Assembly: GCF_036588685.1 (NCBI RefSeq) | Contig: NC_086383.1 | Location: 55,049,448-55,113,447, forward strand | Length of the DNA stretch: 64,000 nt | Source of the DNA: Mytilus trossulus | Taxonomy: Eukaryota; Mollusca; Bivalvia; Mytilida; Mytilidae | Direction of reading: 5' to 3' | Shown: positions 43,610 to 55,510 of the stretch, one piece after another | Numbering within the stretch: position 1 is the first letter of the stretch | Layout: every line of letters begins with the position of its first letter | Notes under the pieces: generated by a model | Seen by the model: the letters and a program-made list of their open reading frames with translations, nothing else | Databases searched by the model: none | What the model was told of the DNA's origin: nothing | Translations under genes and position numbers: made by a program

Positions 43610-44670
43610 GTTTTTTTGTCGAGCCTGCGACTTCTAGCTTAGATAGCGAGATATAGGCGGCGTCGGCGGCGGTTACTAAAAGCTTCATATTTCACAAGAT
43701 AGAAGACTTAGATACTTTACATTTTGTATACATATGCCTGATGCTATGAAGTTTCCGTTTTGTACAGTTCATTGTCCGTGGCCTCATTTTCATGGTTCAG
43801 TGATTACTTACATAAATAGGATTTGTTGATAATTTTATTTATTTCTCTCTTTGTATGAGTTATAGGAGATAATTGATATGTGCGTACCTTGCAAGATTCT
43901 CGTGCATGTCAGTCAGTTTTCCATTGAACTTGACCTCATTTCTTGGATCAGTGAACAAGGTTAAGTTTTCATAGTATAGTCTATTATATCTCAGATACTG
44001 GTACTATAAACAAAAATCTACTTAATTTTGTGAATAGACTCACTGATTGTAAGGTGTGACTCTCCAGCTGGAAGGTGTCATCTGACCTTGACCTCATTTT
44101 CGTGTTTAAGTGGTTAAAAGTTAGTTTTTATGTTTTGGTCCGATTTTCTACATGCAATGGGTGAACTGTATTTGGTGTATTGAAACATTTTCGATGTTCA
44201 TGTCAGTCCGGTAGGGTTAATTGGCTCTTGACCTCAATTTACGGTTCTTACTCAATGTTAAGGTTTTGTGTATTGGTCCGATTTTCTTAAACTTTAACTT
44301 TAAGTCAACTCTATTTGGTGTATGTACTGATTGTAAAGTATTTATGTGACGAAAACGAGGTCAACGTGATTGTCCGTCTGCAGGTATCATCTGACCTTGA
44401 CCTCATATTCATGGTTAAGTTTTCCTGGTTAAATTTCTAAGATACTATATATGCAAGAGGTCTACTATATTTGATCCATGGCATGATTTTAAAATTTACG
44501 TTTCTCTTTGGCAGGGTTCGTCTGCCCTTGTCCTCATATTTATATTTAGTTGTCAATATTAAGCTTTCGTTGTTTTGTCTGTTTGTTGTTTACTACATAG
44601 CAGTAGGTACATTTACACTATGCATTTTGGGCTTAGTTTATCTGACGTTGACCTCGATTTCGTGAATCGT
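43610..44670 (+). mobile_element. Helentron-like element with degenerate tandem core
   Basis: It begins TTTTTTTGTCGAGCCTGCGA, followed by a GC-rich TAGGCGGCGTCGGCGGCGG stretch. At least four diverged units of about 150-170 bp follow, each centred on CTGACCTTGACCTCATTTTC and a TTGGTCCGATTTTCT or GGTGTATTGA segment. The layout (GC-rich head, tandem core) matches other bivalve Helentron-type non-autonomous repeats. No Rep/helicase ORF is present. Confidence 0.55.
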
Positions 44671-44679
44671 GTCTAGTGT

Positions 44680-44779
44680 CAATCTCCCATACATTCTAGG
44701 AAAGGACGATAACTCTGTCTGTATGGGAGATTGGGAAATGAGGAGGAAAGGACGATAACTCTGTCTGTATGGGAGATTG
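44680..44779. mobile_element. 100-bp MITE with 9-bp target duplication
   Basis: Ends are CAATCTCCCATAC and GTATGGGAGATTG. GTCTAGTGT lies directly on both sides (44671-44679 and 44780-44788). Inside, AAAGGACGATAACTCTGTCT is present twice next to the inverted arm sequence, so the right end is duplicated in tandem. A 9-bp duplication suggests MULE-type mobilisation. It sits at the 3' edge of the Helentron-like element. Confidence 0.8.
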
Positions 44780-44781
44780 GT

Positions 44782-44890
44782 CTAGTGTTGTAGAATATAA
44801 AGCAATCTATGGAATTGCGAAAATAAGGTCCACATTGGTCAATTATATACTTGTAGTATATAAATATATATATTATAAATATTAACTTCA
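44782..44890 (+). repeat. Dispersed repeat shared with 59.95-60.07 kb
   Basis: AGTGTTGTAGAATATAAAGC, then ATGGAATTGCGAAAATAAGG and TCCACATTGGTCAATTAT, recur in reverse complement at 60068-59990. The rest is AT dinucleotide-rich. Confidence 0.7.
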
Positions 44891-46140
44891 CTTGTTTATC
44901 ATGTATTATGTTTCTTGTCAATTGTGTTTATTATGTTCGCATTTTAACCCGTCAGGGTTTAACTTATTTTTTAAATATTTAAAACTTTTCTTATGTAAGG
45001 TTATCAAAATAAATTCAAAGATAAGTAAAAGAGGCAAGGATTTCCGCGTGTGCATACTTACATGTATAAATAAATAGGTATCAACTATTTTAAACTATGA
45101 TTGTTCATTTAAACATCTTCTTTCTATTTGCACTTTCACAGTATATTCAATTGCATGTATTCCAAAAATCTCTTTAATGAAGCTAAATAATGTAGAGTTC
45201 ATGTTCTTATCTAAATTCTTCTTATATTCTGAGTTTATTAAAGGTTAATTCTGTTAAAGGCCTACTTTGCGTGGCTGATTTCATACAGTACACCTCGTTC
45301 AAGATTGTATAAATGGGTCGAGGACTCATGGACTCTAGTTGCTGTTATATGCATACAATCCGAAACCAATGATAATGACGGAAAGGACATGACGGAAATA
45401 TCGTCAATGTTGTCATTTTAATGTTATGATTAACACTGCCATTAAAGCGGGAGGTTTGGCATGCCGCAAAAACCAGGTTCAACACAGGGGGCCCGTCTCG
45501 TCACGTGTCAATGATTCCCAATATAATCAATCAAGTTTTCTTCTCAAGAGGGGGGCGGCCCCCTGCCCTCTCCCCTAAATCCGCATCTAAGACTAGCCTG
45601 CGGTTATCGGATAAAAAAAATAAAAAAATGACAGAGATTGATCGTGAGTCACAGTATACTTAAGATCAATCTTATTCTTATTCAGAATTTTATTCTGAAG
45701 TTTTTAGTGAAACCGGTTTCAGCCTATTTAATACAAAACTATTATGTCAATCTCTGAATCGCATGAGTATACAACGAGTAGAATGTATAATGCAAAAACT
45801 GTCAGTGGGGGTCAGGGGGTAGGTTAGGAGAAGAAGCTGGTAAAGGTCATATGTTGGAGACAAACTTGTTTACAAAGGCTAAATTTGCTTGTTTCTGAAT
45901 CTTTAATATTTATTTCAATAGTAATTAAACAAAATTATTACTCTGAATAACTTTTGTTTAAACTTAGTGCATATACACGTCCCCTTTTACCTTTTTGATG
46001 GGACATTTTATAATATTTTCGAGCATTCAAAAAAACGATTTTCTGGAATAACGCTCCCTTATAAACATCCACGATCCGCCCCTACCAATCAATGATTAAA
46101 TACTAATAACAATTTCTCAAGAGAATAAAAACCACGTACA
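44890..46140. other. Intergenic DNA, nothing recognised
   Basis: AT-rich sequence with one GC-rich repeat-like patch at about 45480-45600 (GGGGGCGGCCCCCTGCCC) of a type seen in other mussel repeats. No ORF with supporting features was found. Confidence 0.5.
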
Positions 46141-46146
46141 TCATGG

Positions 46147-46860
46147 TATGACATAATGCAACCACTGACGTCACTAGTTAACTATTTATTGAAATATCAT
46201 TCCAGAATTCATATTGTACATTAAAATGTTAATGATGGTACAAATTACATGATGTGTTAGATTGATAAGTCAATTAAAGTTTTAAATGACAATTATGGGT
46301 TTACTAATAGCATAATTTACTTGGTTTCTAAATAGGCATGTCCATAAACAGTGGCAAATACTTATCGGTAGCTAGTACCGGGAGAGACTATGTAACTTCA
46401 GAAGGGGAGGGGTATGTTTTTTATTCCCAAGTTGATAAAAACAAATGTGGTCAAGCAGAACTGATGACAAAACAATTCCTTTATCCAGACTTCACCATAC
46501 CTTATGGTGCTAAAAAATGATTTGATTGAAAACTTAAAAAAACTAAAAATCTAACTTGTCTCACTCAGACAGAAAAAAAACCAATACTAAATTATCCCCC
46601 TTTTGAAGTTAAATGGTTGCTTCCTAATGGTATGACATAAGACAACCACTGACGTCATTCGTTAACCATTCTTTAAAATATCATTCCGGGATACATTACA
46701 ATAAATAATGATGATATAAATTACATGATGTGTTAATTTTATAAGTCAATAAATTTTATAAAGTTTAAAATGACAATTATGTGTTTACCAATATCATGAT
46801 TAACTTGGTTTCTATATGATATACATAATATTATGTATGTCTTTTAACAGTGGCAATTAC
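46147..46860 (+). repeat. Diverged tandem duplication of about 190 bp, spaced by a possible exon
   Basis: 46147-46335 and 46624-46818 share the block order CAACCACTGACGTCA, TATCATTCC, ACATGATGTGTTA, ATAAGTCAAT, AAATGACAATTATG, CTTGGTTTCTA. After both copies comes ACAGTGGCAA, although in the second it is separated by a short insert. The copies are only about 75-80% alike by eye. Confidence 0.65.
46336..46520 (+). CDS. Possible orphan terminal exon, unknown protein
   Basis: Begins after an acceptor-like TTTCTAAATAG and stays open for 60 codons to TGA. The peptide is well mixed and soluble-looking (GKYLSVASTGRDYVTSEGEG, then KNKCGQAELMTK, ending PYGAKK). Most AT-rich by-product frames here look different from this. 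I recognise no family and found no upstream partner exon. It lies between two duplicated blocks, and the second block is followed by only the first codons of a similar sequence (ACAGTGGCAATTAC). It may be a last exon, a captured fragment, or chance. Confidence 0.3.
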
Positions 46861-46899
46861 TAAGCTTCTCTTTATGTTGTCTATTGGCGGAGCATAATA

Positions 46900-48320
46900 T
46901 GCATTTGCATTTTAAGGAAGGCCCACTGACTGCCTAAGAGGGGGACCGCTCCTGTCAGGCTTCAGCGAAGTCCTTTCTTATCATTTAATTTCCCCCCATA
47001 AAATGGACGAAGAAAGGGCCCCCTAAATTTACCTCTTATGTCAACATAAAAGAAAGGAGATATAGTAGAACTGACAATGACACAACTATCCAGGAGATAA
47101 TACATAACTTGCATGGATACTTCAGCAATGAGCAAAACTCATAATATAAAGTAAGACATATATCATGCCCTGACATCATTACAAATTGAAACAATGCACA
47201 CGAAAAGTAAACAACGACCTGATTTATGCCTGCCGTTGAATCCTTGTGTCATGAACTTTTGTAAATGCTACCGTTTTGGCCTTCCATATTCGGGTTTTTG
47301 TATTGGTAGCTGTCTTATAATTACTAATATAAGATTAGCAATCTATCTTTCTAACCAAACTAGGGATTTAAAATTAAAAAAGAAAGTGATATAAAGTGTT
47401 AAGTTGATTTGATAGAAATCATAAAAAAAAACCATTTGCAACGTTTTTGCCGCCATTTTGGAACAGGAAGTCAGATTTATTTGTTGTTTTATCGTACTTT
47501 AAGAAGTGCAATTTACGTTTTATCAAAACTTATATTGTATTATACCTATAACACAGCTTTCAAGGATTTACGAAATGTATCCAATTGGATATGACGCCAT
47601 TTGCAAAATGAGCGGTGGCCATCTTGTAAAAATGGATTTATTTATGGCCAGCAGCTTATTTTTATATTTTTATTAAGTCAAACTTTATACCAAATTTCAT
47701 GCTTGTATCACGACTTGCACAATTATTTCCATAATATCTTTCACTACAATAAACACAATTATAACTATTGCACAGTTCATTCATTGCCAATGCTGAAACC
47801 ACTGAACAACACATCCCTAACTTGGGACAGGCACATATAGAATTTTTGGTATTATGATATTTTATCATATAGAATATGTTGTTATTAAAAGACTAAATAG
47901 TAACGGTTGACAGTAACTGTTCAAAAATGGGAGCGGTTCATAGTGTTGAATCCACCATTTTGATGATCATTGTTTTCGAATGAGAACATCTAGTTGGGCA
48001 TGCGTCTTTTTTATGAGATTGAAACCACCTTTTTAGAATAATTGGACCCGCTCCTGGTTGGTTTATCTGAATACCATGTTTCTATGATGGAAACCAGAAA
48101 AGGACAGTGCCTCAAAAGCAGACTACCATTTTACTCTAATCGTTAGCGTTGGTTCTGAGATTGAAGTCATAAAACTTAGCTCAGTGCTCGGAGCATAAAA
48201 ATCATGCTCGAAACATGAAATCAAACAGTTTGATTGGTTGTTTTTGGAGAACAAGCATAATAAACAGCTGCGCCATGAGCGCATGATACGCCCGACGTCT
48301 TATGTGGAAGTTATATGCAA
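46900..48320. other. Repeat-rich intergenic DNA
   Basis: It contains a GC-richer patch at 46910-47040, a decayed mussel repeat at about 47045-47290, and a dispersed repeat at about 47430-47720 with TTTGCCGCCATTTTGGAACA and GGTGGCCATCTTGTAAAAAT. It also holds the CTTGGGACAGGCACATATAG tail of the mussel repeat at 47821. No gene is supported. Confidence 0.5.
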
Positions 48321-48329
48321 TAATCATAA

Positions 48330-49020
48330 ATAGTTTCTGAGAAAGTTTTAAGCAATAACCATACATAGTTTTTGAGACACGGCGGGAACCCCCCCCCCCC
48401 CCCCCCCCCCCACCCTGTTTTTTTTTACAAAAAAGTAAATATCACCAAAATAAAATTTTGAATCAAAACCAAAAAGTATTCAGATCTTTAGATTAATATA
48501 ACAAAAAAGTGTGTATAAAGTTTTAAGCAATAATAATAAATTATTTTTGAGATACGGTACGACATGTAAAAAAAAAAGTCCCCTGTTTAACAAAATACTC
48601 AATAACTCAAAAATAAAATTTTGAATCATCACCAAAAAGTATACAGAACTTTAGATCAATATAACAAAGAAGTGTGTAAAGTTTTAAGCAATAATCATAA
48701 ATTATTTTTGAGATACGGCACGACATGTAAAAACAACCTCCCTTGTTTAACAAAATACTCAATAACTCAAAAATAAAATTTTGAATCATCACCAAAAAGT
48801 ATACAAATCTTTAGATAAATATAACAAAGAAGTGTGTAAAGTTTTAAGCAATAATCATAAATTGTTATAGAGATACGGCACAACATGTAAAAAAAACCTC
48901 CCCCTTTTTTACAAAATACTCAATAACTCAAAAATGAAATTTTGAATCATCACCAAAAAGTATACAGATATTAAGATTAATATAACTAAAAAGTGTTTAA
49001 AGTTTTAAGCCATAATCAAA
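48330..49020 (+). repeat. Tandem repeat of about 170 bp, four copies, with a C22 run
   Basis: Each copy holds AAGTTTTAAGCAATAATCAT, GAGATACGGCACGACATGTA, a C-rich then T-rich slip region, CAATAACTCAAAAATAAAAT and TCACCAAAAAGTATACA. In the first copy the C-rich slip region has become a run of 22 C (48390-48411); in the others it is CCTCCC or similar. Confidence 0.85.
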
Positions 49021-49243
49021 TTTTGACGGGCGTATAAAAACTGACTCTAAAGTTTTATGACTTCAAGGCCAGATGTGTTGATCATTCTGGTATAGTACCA
49101 CATTGCTGTCAACCAATAGACAATAACAGAGTTTTGATTTGACATTATAATGATGTTAGGATAGTCTTAGTTAGGAGCGAGGAAAATACGAGGATCTAGA
49201 TTTGACAATTTTAAACTTAAAATCAGCAGGTTTAGGTGTAATA

Positions 49244-51492
49244 GAGGTAACCGGTGAGATCACGAATCACGTACGAATCGCGAACGTATCACCTAATTTG
49301 CCGTATGACACGAAGCGGGATCATTAATTTCAAGAAAACTGTTCATGAGTATCTCGCTTTGATTATAAGTGCATTTTTATTGATTGATACGCATACTACT
49401 TATTTTATTCTTTTTATTTTGTATGTCGTCGTCAGTCACGGAGCATTTTCTGGTGGGAGTGGAGGGGGTTATATTTTTTAGAACAAAATATTTTGATTCT
49501 GATTTTGGTAAAACAATAATTCTGGCCAACACCTAGAGTAGGAAACGACCGTTTGATTTGTAGGGGGTAGGGCTGAAATAAAAAGGCAGGACAGGCTATA
49601 AGGAAATCATAAAAAGATAGGCTCTCTTATTTTTCATTATTGCAAACTTAAAGTTTTTAAAAACAAGTAACAACTTTCATTGGATGCAGTACCAAACTCT
49701 CCCAAACCACACATCTCGCGTTGAAATTGTGACCAGAACATGAGTTTAGGGTCCGATCATTTAACCTGCATGGGGAAAAAGGGGGGGGGGGGGTATTTTT
49801 AAAAATAAATTACTTGATTCCAAATTCTTAGAGACTGAACGAATTAAGAATGGCTAGAAATGGCAGAGACAAAAATAATTTTTGACGAGAAAATTGACCA
49901 TGTCCTTCCTTGAACATGCCCTTCCCTCAGCCCCATTTTCATTTTAAATGGCTGGTCTCTTAGTTCAAATTTTCTGCCCCAATCAGATTCGCCTGATAAT
50001 TTTCGCCTAGTTAATTCTTATGCCTGAAATTACCGGCCAAGTCATATAATAAGGTTTAAATTTCATACCCAGTCATGCATTTGACGAGTTGAAAAATTAA
50101 CAGTTCTAGCGGAATGTCTGTATATATATGAATTGACCCCTCCTTTGGCGCATACATGCAAAGCTTTAGAAAGAATAAACTGAAAATTTGTATAAATTCG
50201 AATCATTGTTTAGAATGAGCTAAATAACAAAATGGGGGAGAGTCCTTCTACTCTTTGAACTTAGGGAAAAAATAAAAAAATCGAATACCAAATACACTTA
50301 ACAGAAAACTTCACATATATATATACTATGTGTTCTTTCGCAGAATAAACGACGAATAACCAAATAAGATATAATAATATGATTTTATAATTCCATCGTA
50401 TTAAGTTCCAATTTTTTTTCCGGCGTTCTATTCTTTTTTTGTCCGGTCCAAATATACTATTATACATGTACCAGCAACACCGCGTACCAAATGGAAGTTA
50501 GTAGACGACCCTTTGATTCTAGGTTCGGAGCTGGCAGGTCACGTCAATAAATGTGTTGGTCAAGAAAATAGTAATAGTAATAAATATTATACGGTAAAAT
50601 GATGCATATGTAATAAATAATCTTGCGTGTAGCAGTTAATTTTTTTTTCTAAAATAAATAATATGACTGACCAAATCTGCCCGGCCGGTCCCCTCAGAAT
50701 CAAATGATTTTCTCCTTATATCCTCCTCAAAGATAGACGATCGATACTCGCTTTAACTACGATATAAAATAATATATAGGAAAAAGACGAGGGGAAATGG
50801 GGGTGGGGTGTCTAACTGATTTTTTTTATTATTATTGGTTGCAAATTTCTTGTAAGGGACAGTGTCTTTACAGTCCCTTGCAAGAAATTTGAGATTAACA
50901 TGAAAAGGTGGCGCGGGGGAAGGGGGGGGGGGGGGGGGGGGGGGGTTAGGATATAATGTATTTGATTTTGAATTTTAGGAAGAAATAAATCTTATCTTCA
51001 AGTTGGATAATTACCACAAAAAAATAGTGTTAAATTTGAAAAAAATAAAAAAAAGTGTTACTAGTTAAAATGTTTATTTTCGAACAAATATATATTCAAT
51101 ATCTTCTATATGTTTTTCCTTCAAACACATGCATCGTGGTTAATTAATAGATTGTGCCCATGATTAAATCATGCTATCATTTCACGTGACTATTAAAAGT
51201 GTAGAAGATGACCACCACAGGTATACATTTATACGTACTGTTTCGTTTATATCCGTACTTATAGGCACTTCCGGTATATAAGTTAAAAATACATAGTCTT
51301 ATAATATATCCATCCTTATACTTGAAAGCTCGTAGTGTATCGTTGTTTTCTAATAAAGGGAACTTTGTGAGGTGTCAAGGGGTATTTTAGTCGATTATTC
51401 GATTTTAATAAACTTTACCCAATATGAAAATCACTGCTCCTAATACGTTCGTTCGTCATTATTCGTCGGTTCGTGATCTCACCGGTTACCTC
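49244..51492. mobile_element. 2.25-kb TIR element, flanked by TAATA
   Basis: Ends are GAGGTAACCGGTGAGATCA and its exact reverse complement, with the match continuing a few bases (CGAA). TAATA lies directly on both sides (49239-49243 and 51493-51497), giving a 5-bp duplication, or TA plus chance. Next to each end are CGAA/TTCG-rich words. No transposase was found, only a hairpin (50842-50891), a G24 run and AT-rich DNA. The superfamily is uncertain (Tc1/mariner if TA, hAT-like if 5 bp or more). Confidence 0.65.
50842..50945. repeat. 19-bp stem hairpin followed by a G24 run
   Basis: CAAATTTCTTGTAAGGGAC pairs with GTCCCTTGCAAGAAATTTG across a 12-base loop, with one T/C difference. It is followed 30 bases later by a run of 24 G (50922-50945). 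Both lie inside the 2.25-kb TIR element. Confidence 0.85.
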
Positions 51493-51499
51493 TAATACC

Positions 51500-52600
51500 A
51501 CCAAATCATGGTACGTCACATCCGTATGTATACGAAAAAGGTCGAACAAAAACTATTCCCTTGAATTTGACAGTTGTAAGTAAATAATCCTACATTTTAT
51601 TGCAGTAAACATTTCTGTTTCGATCATAAACATATGTCTTGGGTATTTCAAATCACTATTTTTTTTTATTTGGGGTTTCTATATAATATTTAGTAAACTT
51701 GAGGTTACATGGTTCCTAAACCTTGTACACAGGTTAGATAAGGGGAGAAAATTGAATTTAGTTAACTTCAAATGATGGTTATTTTCTTGTACATGTATGC
51801 AATGGAATGTTTTGTGATTTTTTTTCTATGGTACTAGTACTGGACAGGATAAAACTTTTACTCATGCCAAGTATTTTTTTTATTTGAAACAAAGATATTA
51901 ACTTCTGCACATTTTTTTGAAAAGTGCAAATTTAACAAAGACTAATAGGGGGAAATCAATGGTGGTATTACACCTTTATTAAAGCTGTGAAAGATGAAAG
52001 AAATTTTTGGAATACCAATTGCCTTTGGGAATATATATAGATCAATTGATTTGAATTTTTGATTTTTAATGTTTAACGCCACTTTTAAGCACCGCATTTA
52101 GGCTATTTCGTGACGGGCAGTTTTTATTGTAACAGTTGGAGGAAGCCGGAGTGCCCGGAGAAAACCACCGACCTTTGATAAGAAAACTGACAATTCTAGT
52201 CAATTAAGATTGGAGTCAATTGATTCAACTCGACAAATAAGTTGTCGATCTAATAGTTCAGTATTTTAAAGATACCATATTCGGTCAATTTGTTGTTAGA
52301 ATCAACGTGGTTCTCAACGAATTAGAACTTTTCTCGACTAATGAGACGATGAAGTCGATCCCACAATATTAAATCAGAAATTCAAATGGAGCTTATCAAA
52401 TTTTATACAAGAAGTACACAATTTGGTTTAGACATTAAAGCAGTTATGTTTAATTCTTTAGAATGTAAAGATTTGGGTGTTTTCGAATGACGTGCAAGAC
52501 TTTAAACATGATATATGTTACTAAAATTTGAGATAACTTCTGGCCTTTTTGTATAAATCATCAATTAGTTATCATGTACCTACTAAGGATTGGAAATGAT
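51500..52600. other. Intergenic DNA with one conserved-looking patch
   Basis: AT-rich. At about 52076-52220 there is a GC-richer segment with GGAGGAAGCCGGAGTGCCCG then GAGAAAACCACCGACCTT. This segment recurs in mollusc genomes as I remember and may be a SINE central domain. No ORF spans it. Confidence 0.45.
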
Positions 52601-52609
52601 ATTATTACA

Positions 52610-55510
52610 AATCTTAAACATTTAAACTGTGCTTGACTTAAAGCATGTTCGAGCTTAGCTAAAACATACAAGAGCATGACTGATATCATGTTATCGTTTG
52701 ACTTGAAGCATGTTTGCATGAGCATAACCTTGATGTGTAGCATGTTAGACCTAGACTGATATCATGTTAGAGCTTTGCTTGTAGCATGTTAGTGCTTTGC
52801 TTGTAGCATGTTAGTGCTTTGCTTGTAGCATGTTAGTGCTTTGCTTGTAGCATGTTAGTGCTTTGCTTGTAACATGTTAGTGATTTGCTTGTAGCATGTT
52901 AGTGCTTTGCTTGTAGCATGTTAGAGCTTGTCTTATAACAAGTTAGAGCATAAGTTCAAGCATGTATGAGCTTGATATATAGCATGTTAGAACCTGACGT
53001 ATATCACGTTAGAGCTTGATTTAAAACATATTGAGCTTGACTTAAGGCATATTGAGCTTGACTAAAGCATATTGAGCTTGACTAAAGCATATTGAGCTTC
53101 AATTAAAGCATATCGGGCTTGACTTAAAGCCTATTGAGCTTTACGTATAGCATGATAGAGCTGCAATTATAAAATGAAATAAATTGACTTACATCACGTT
53201 ACATGTATATATTGACTTATGGCATATTAAAGCTTGACTTAAAGCATGTTATAGCATGTTATATCATAACTGATAGCATGTCAAACTCTGACTTAAAGCA
53301 TGTTATAGCATGTTATATCATAAATGATAGCATGTCAAACTCTGACTTATAGCATGTTAAAGCATGTTATATCATAACTGATAGCATGTCAAACTCTGAC
53401 AATTAGCATGTAAGAACTTGACTTATAGCATCTTATAACTTGACTGATAGCATCTTATAACTTGACTGATAGCATCTTAGAACTTGACTAATATCATCTT
53501 AAAACTTGACTTAAAGCATCTTAGATCTTGACTTAAAGCATATTAGATCATGACTTATAGCATGTTAGATCATGGCTTATAGCATGTTAGAGATTGACCT
53601 ATATCTTGTTAGAGCTTGACTAATACCATGTTAGAGCTTGACTTATAGTATGTTAAGAATTGACTTTTAGCGTGTTAGAATTTGTTTTCATAGCAAGTTA
53701 GAGCTCGACTCGTAATATATTAGGGCTTGACATTCAGTAAATTAGAGCTGGACTAAAAGTATGTTAGAGCTTGAATTGTAGCATATTAAAGGTTGACTAA
53801 TAGTATGTTCGATTTTTTTTTTCATAGCATGGTAAAACTTGACTTATAACATTTTAAATCATGACTTGTAGCATATTTGAGGTTGACTTATAGCATGTTT
53901 CAGCTTGTTTTTGTAGCAAGTTAGAGCTTGACTTGTAGCATTTTAGAGCTTGACTTATTTCATGTGAGGAATCGACTTATAGTAAGTTGAGGATTGACGT
54001 ATAACTTGTAAGAGCTTGTTTTATAGCATGTTAGAGCTGGACTTGTATAATGTTAGAGCTAGACTTGTAGCATGTTAGAGCTTTATGTATAGCCGTTCGA
54101 GCTTGACTTATACCATGTTAGAGCGTGACTTATAGGTTTGTTTAGGACTTTTATCATGGTAGAATTTGTTTTTATAGCATGTTATAGCTCGACTCCTAGC
54201 ATAGTCAGGCTTGACTTTCAGTAGATTAGAGCTTGAATCGTAACATGTCAAAGCTTGATTCATTTCATGTGAGAGCTTGACTTAAAGCATGTCAGAGCTT
54301 GACTTTTAGCATGTCAGAGCTTGACTCGTAAAAAAATGTTAGAGCTTTACTCCTACCATATCAGAGCTTGACTTATAGCATGCCAGAGGTTGATTCGTAT
54401 CTTATTAGAGCTTGACTTATAGCATGTCAGAGTTTTACTTATAGCCTGTTAGATCGTGATGCATAGCATGTTAAAGCTTGACTTATACCATGTTAGAGCT
54501 TGAAGAAGGGTAATACTATGTTAGAGCTTAACTTAAAGCCTGTAAGAGCTTGACATATAGCAAAGTAGACAATGATTGAATGTTATATCTTAACGTATTC
54601 TATATCATGATGTTTACTGATTAGCATGTAAGGAGCTTGACTTATAGCATGATATACTAAAGTTTGGCTATTACACATCATGCTAGAGCTTGACTCGTAG
54701 CATGTTAATCTTGATCCTAAGTATGTCAGAACTTGGTTCGAATCATGTTCGAGCTTGGAGTATAGCATGTCAGAGCTTGGTTTCGACTATATAAGAACTT
54801 GCCTCAAAGCATGTCATAGCTTGATTCGTAGTATATTAGAGCTTGATTTGTAGCATGTCAGGGCTTGATTCCTAGCATGTTAGAGCTTTACTAGTAGCAT
54901 GTTAGAGCTTGACTCGTAGCATGTAAGAGCTTGACTCGTAGCATGTCAGAGCTTGATTCGTAGTATGTTAGAGCCTGACTTTAACATGACAGAGCTTGAC
55001 TTATAGCCTGTTAGAACTTGACTTATAGCAAAGAAGACATTGAATTATAGCATGTTAATTAGTACTTGACGATTTTTGTAGCATGACATATACTGATTTA
55101 TAGCGTATACGCGGAGCTTGACGTACAGCATGCTAGAGGTTCGTTCGTAGCATGCTATAGCTTGACTTGTGGCATGTTAATCTTGACTCATAACATGTCA
55201 GAGTTTGATTCATAGCATGTCAGAGTTTGATTCATAGCATGTCAGAGTTCGACTAGTAGCATGTTATATTAAAGCTTGACTTACAACATGTTAGAGCTTG
55301 ATTTATATCAAGTAAAATGATGATTTGTAGCATGTCAGAGCTTGATTCATAGCATGTTAGAGCTTAACTTTAATATGTCAGAGCTTGACTCGTGTCATGT
55401 TAGAGCTTGACTCGTAGCATGTCAGAGCTTAACTTAAATGTTAGAGCTTGATTTGTATAAAGTAAAAGCTTGAATTACAGCATGATAGAACTTGGCCGAT
55501 GGCATGCATC
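52610..55510 (+). repeat. Degenerate 22-bp satellite, about 2.9 kb
   Basis: About 120-130 copies of a 22-bp word close to AGCATGTTAGAGCTTGACTTAT. One sub-block (about 52765-52925) is nearly homogeneous (TTAGTGCTTTGCTTGTAGCATG). Elsewhere TTAGAGC varies to TCAGAGC, and ATTGAGC-TTGACTAAAGCAT runs at about 53025-53100 have an 18-bp variant period. It has no ORF and no flanking duplication that I could see. Confidence 0.92.

Noticed and set aside
52610-55510. CRISPR-like array (regular short repeats)
   Set aside because: The units are contiguous with no unique spacers, the repeats are degenerate, and the genome is eukaryotic. It is a satellite.
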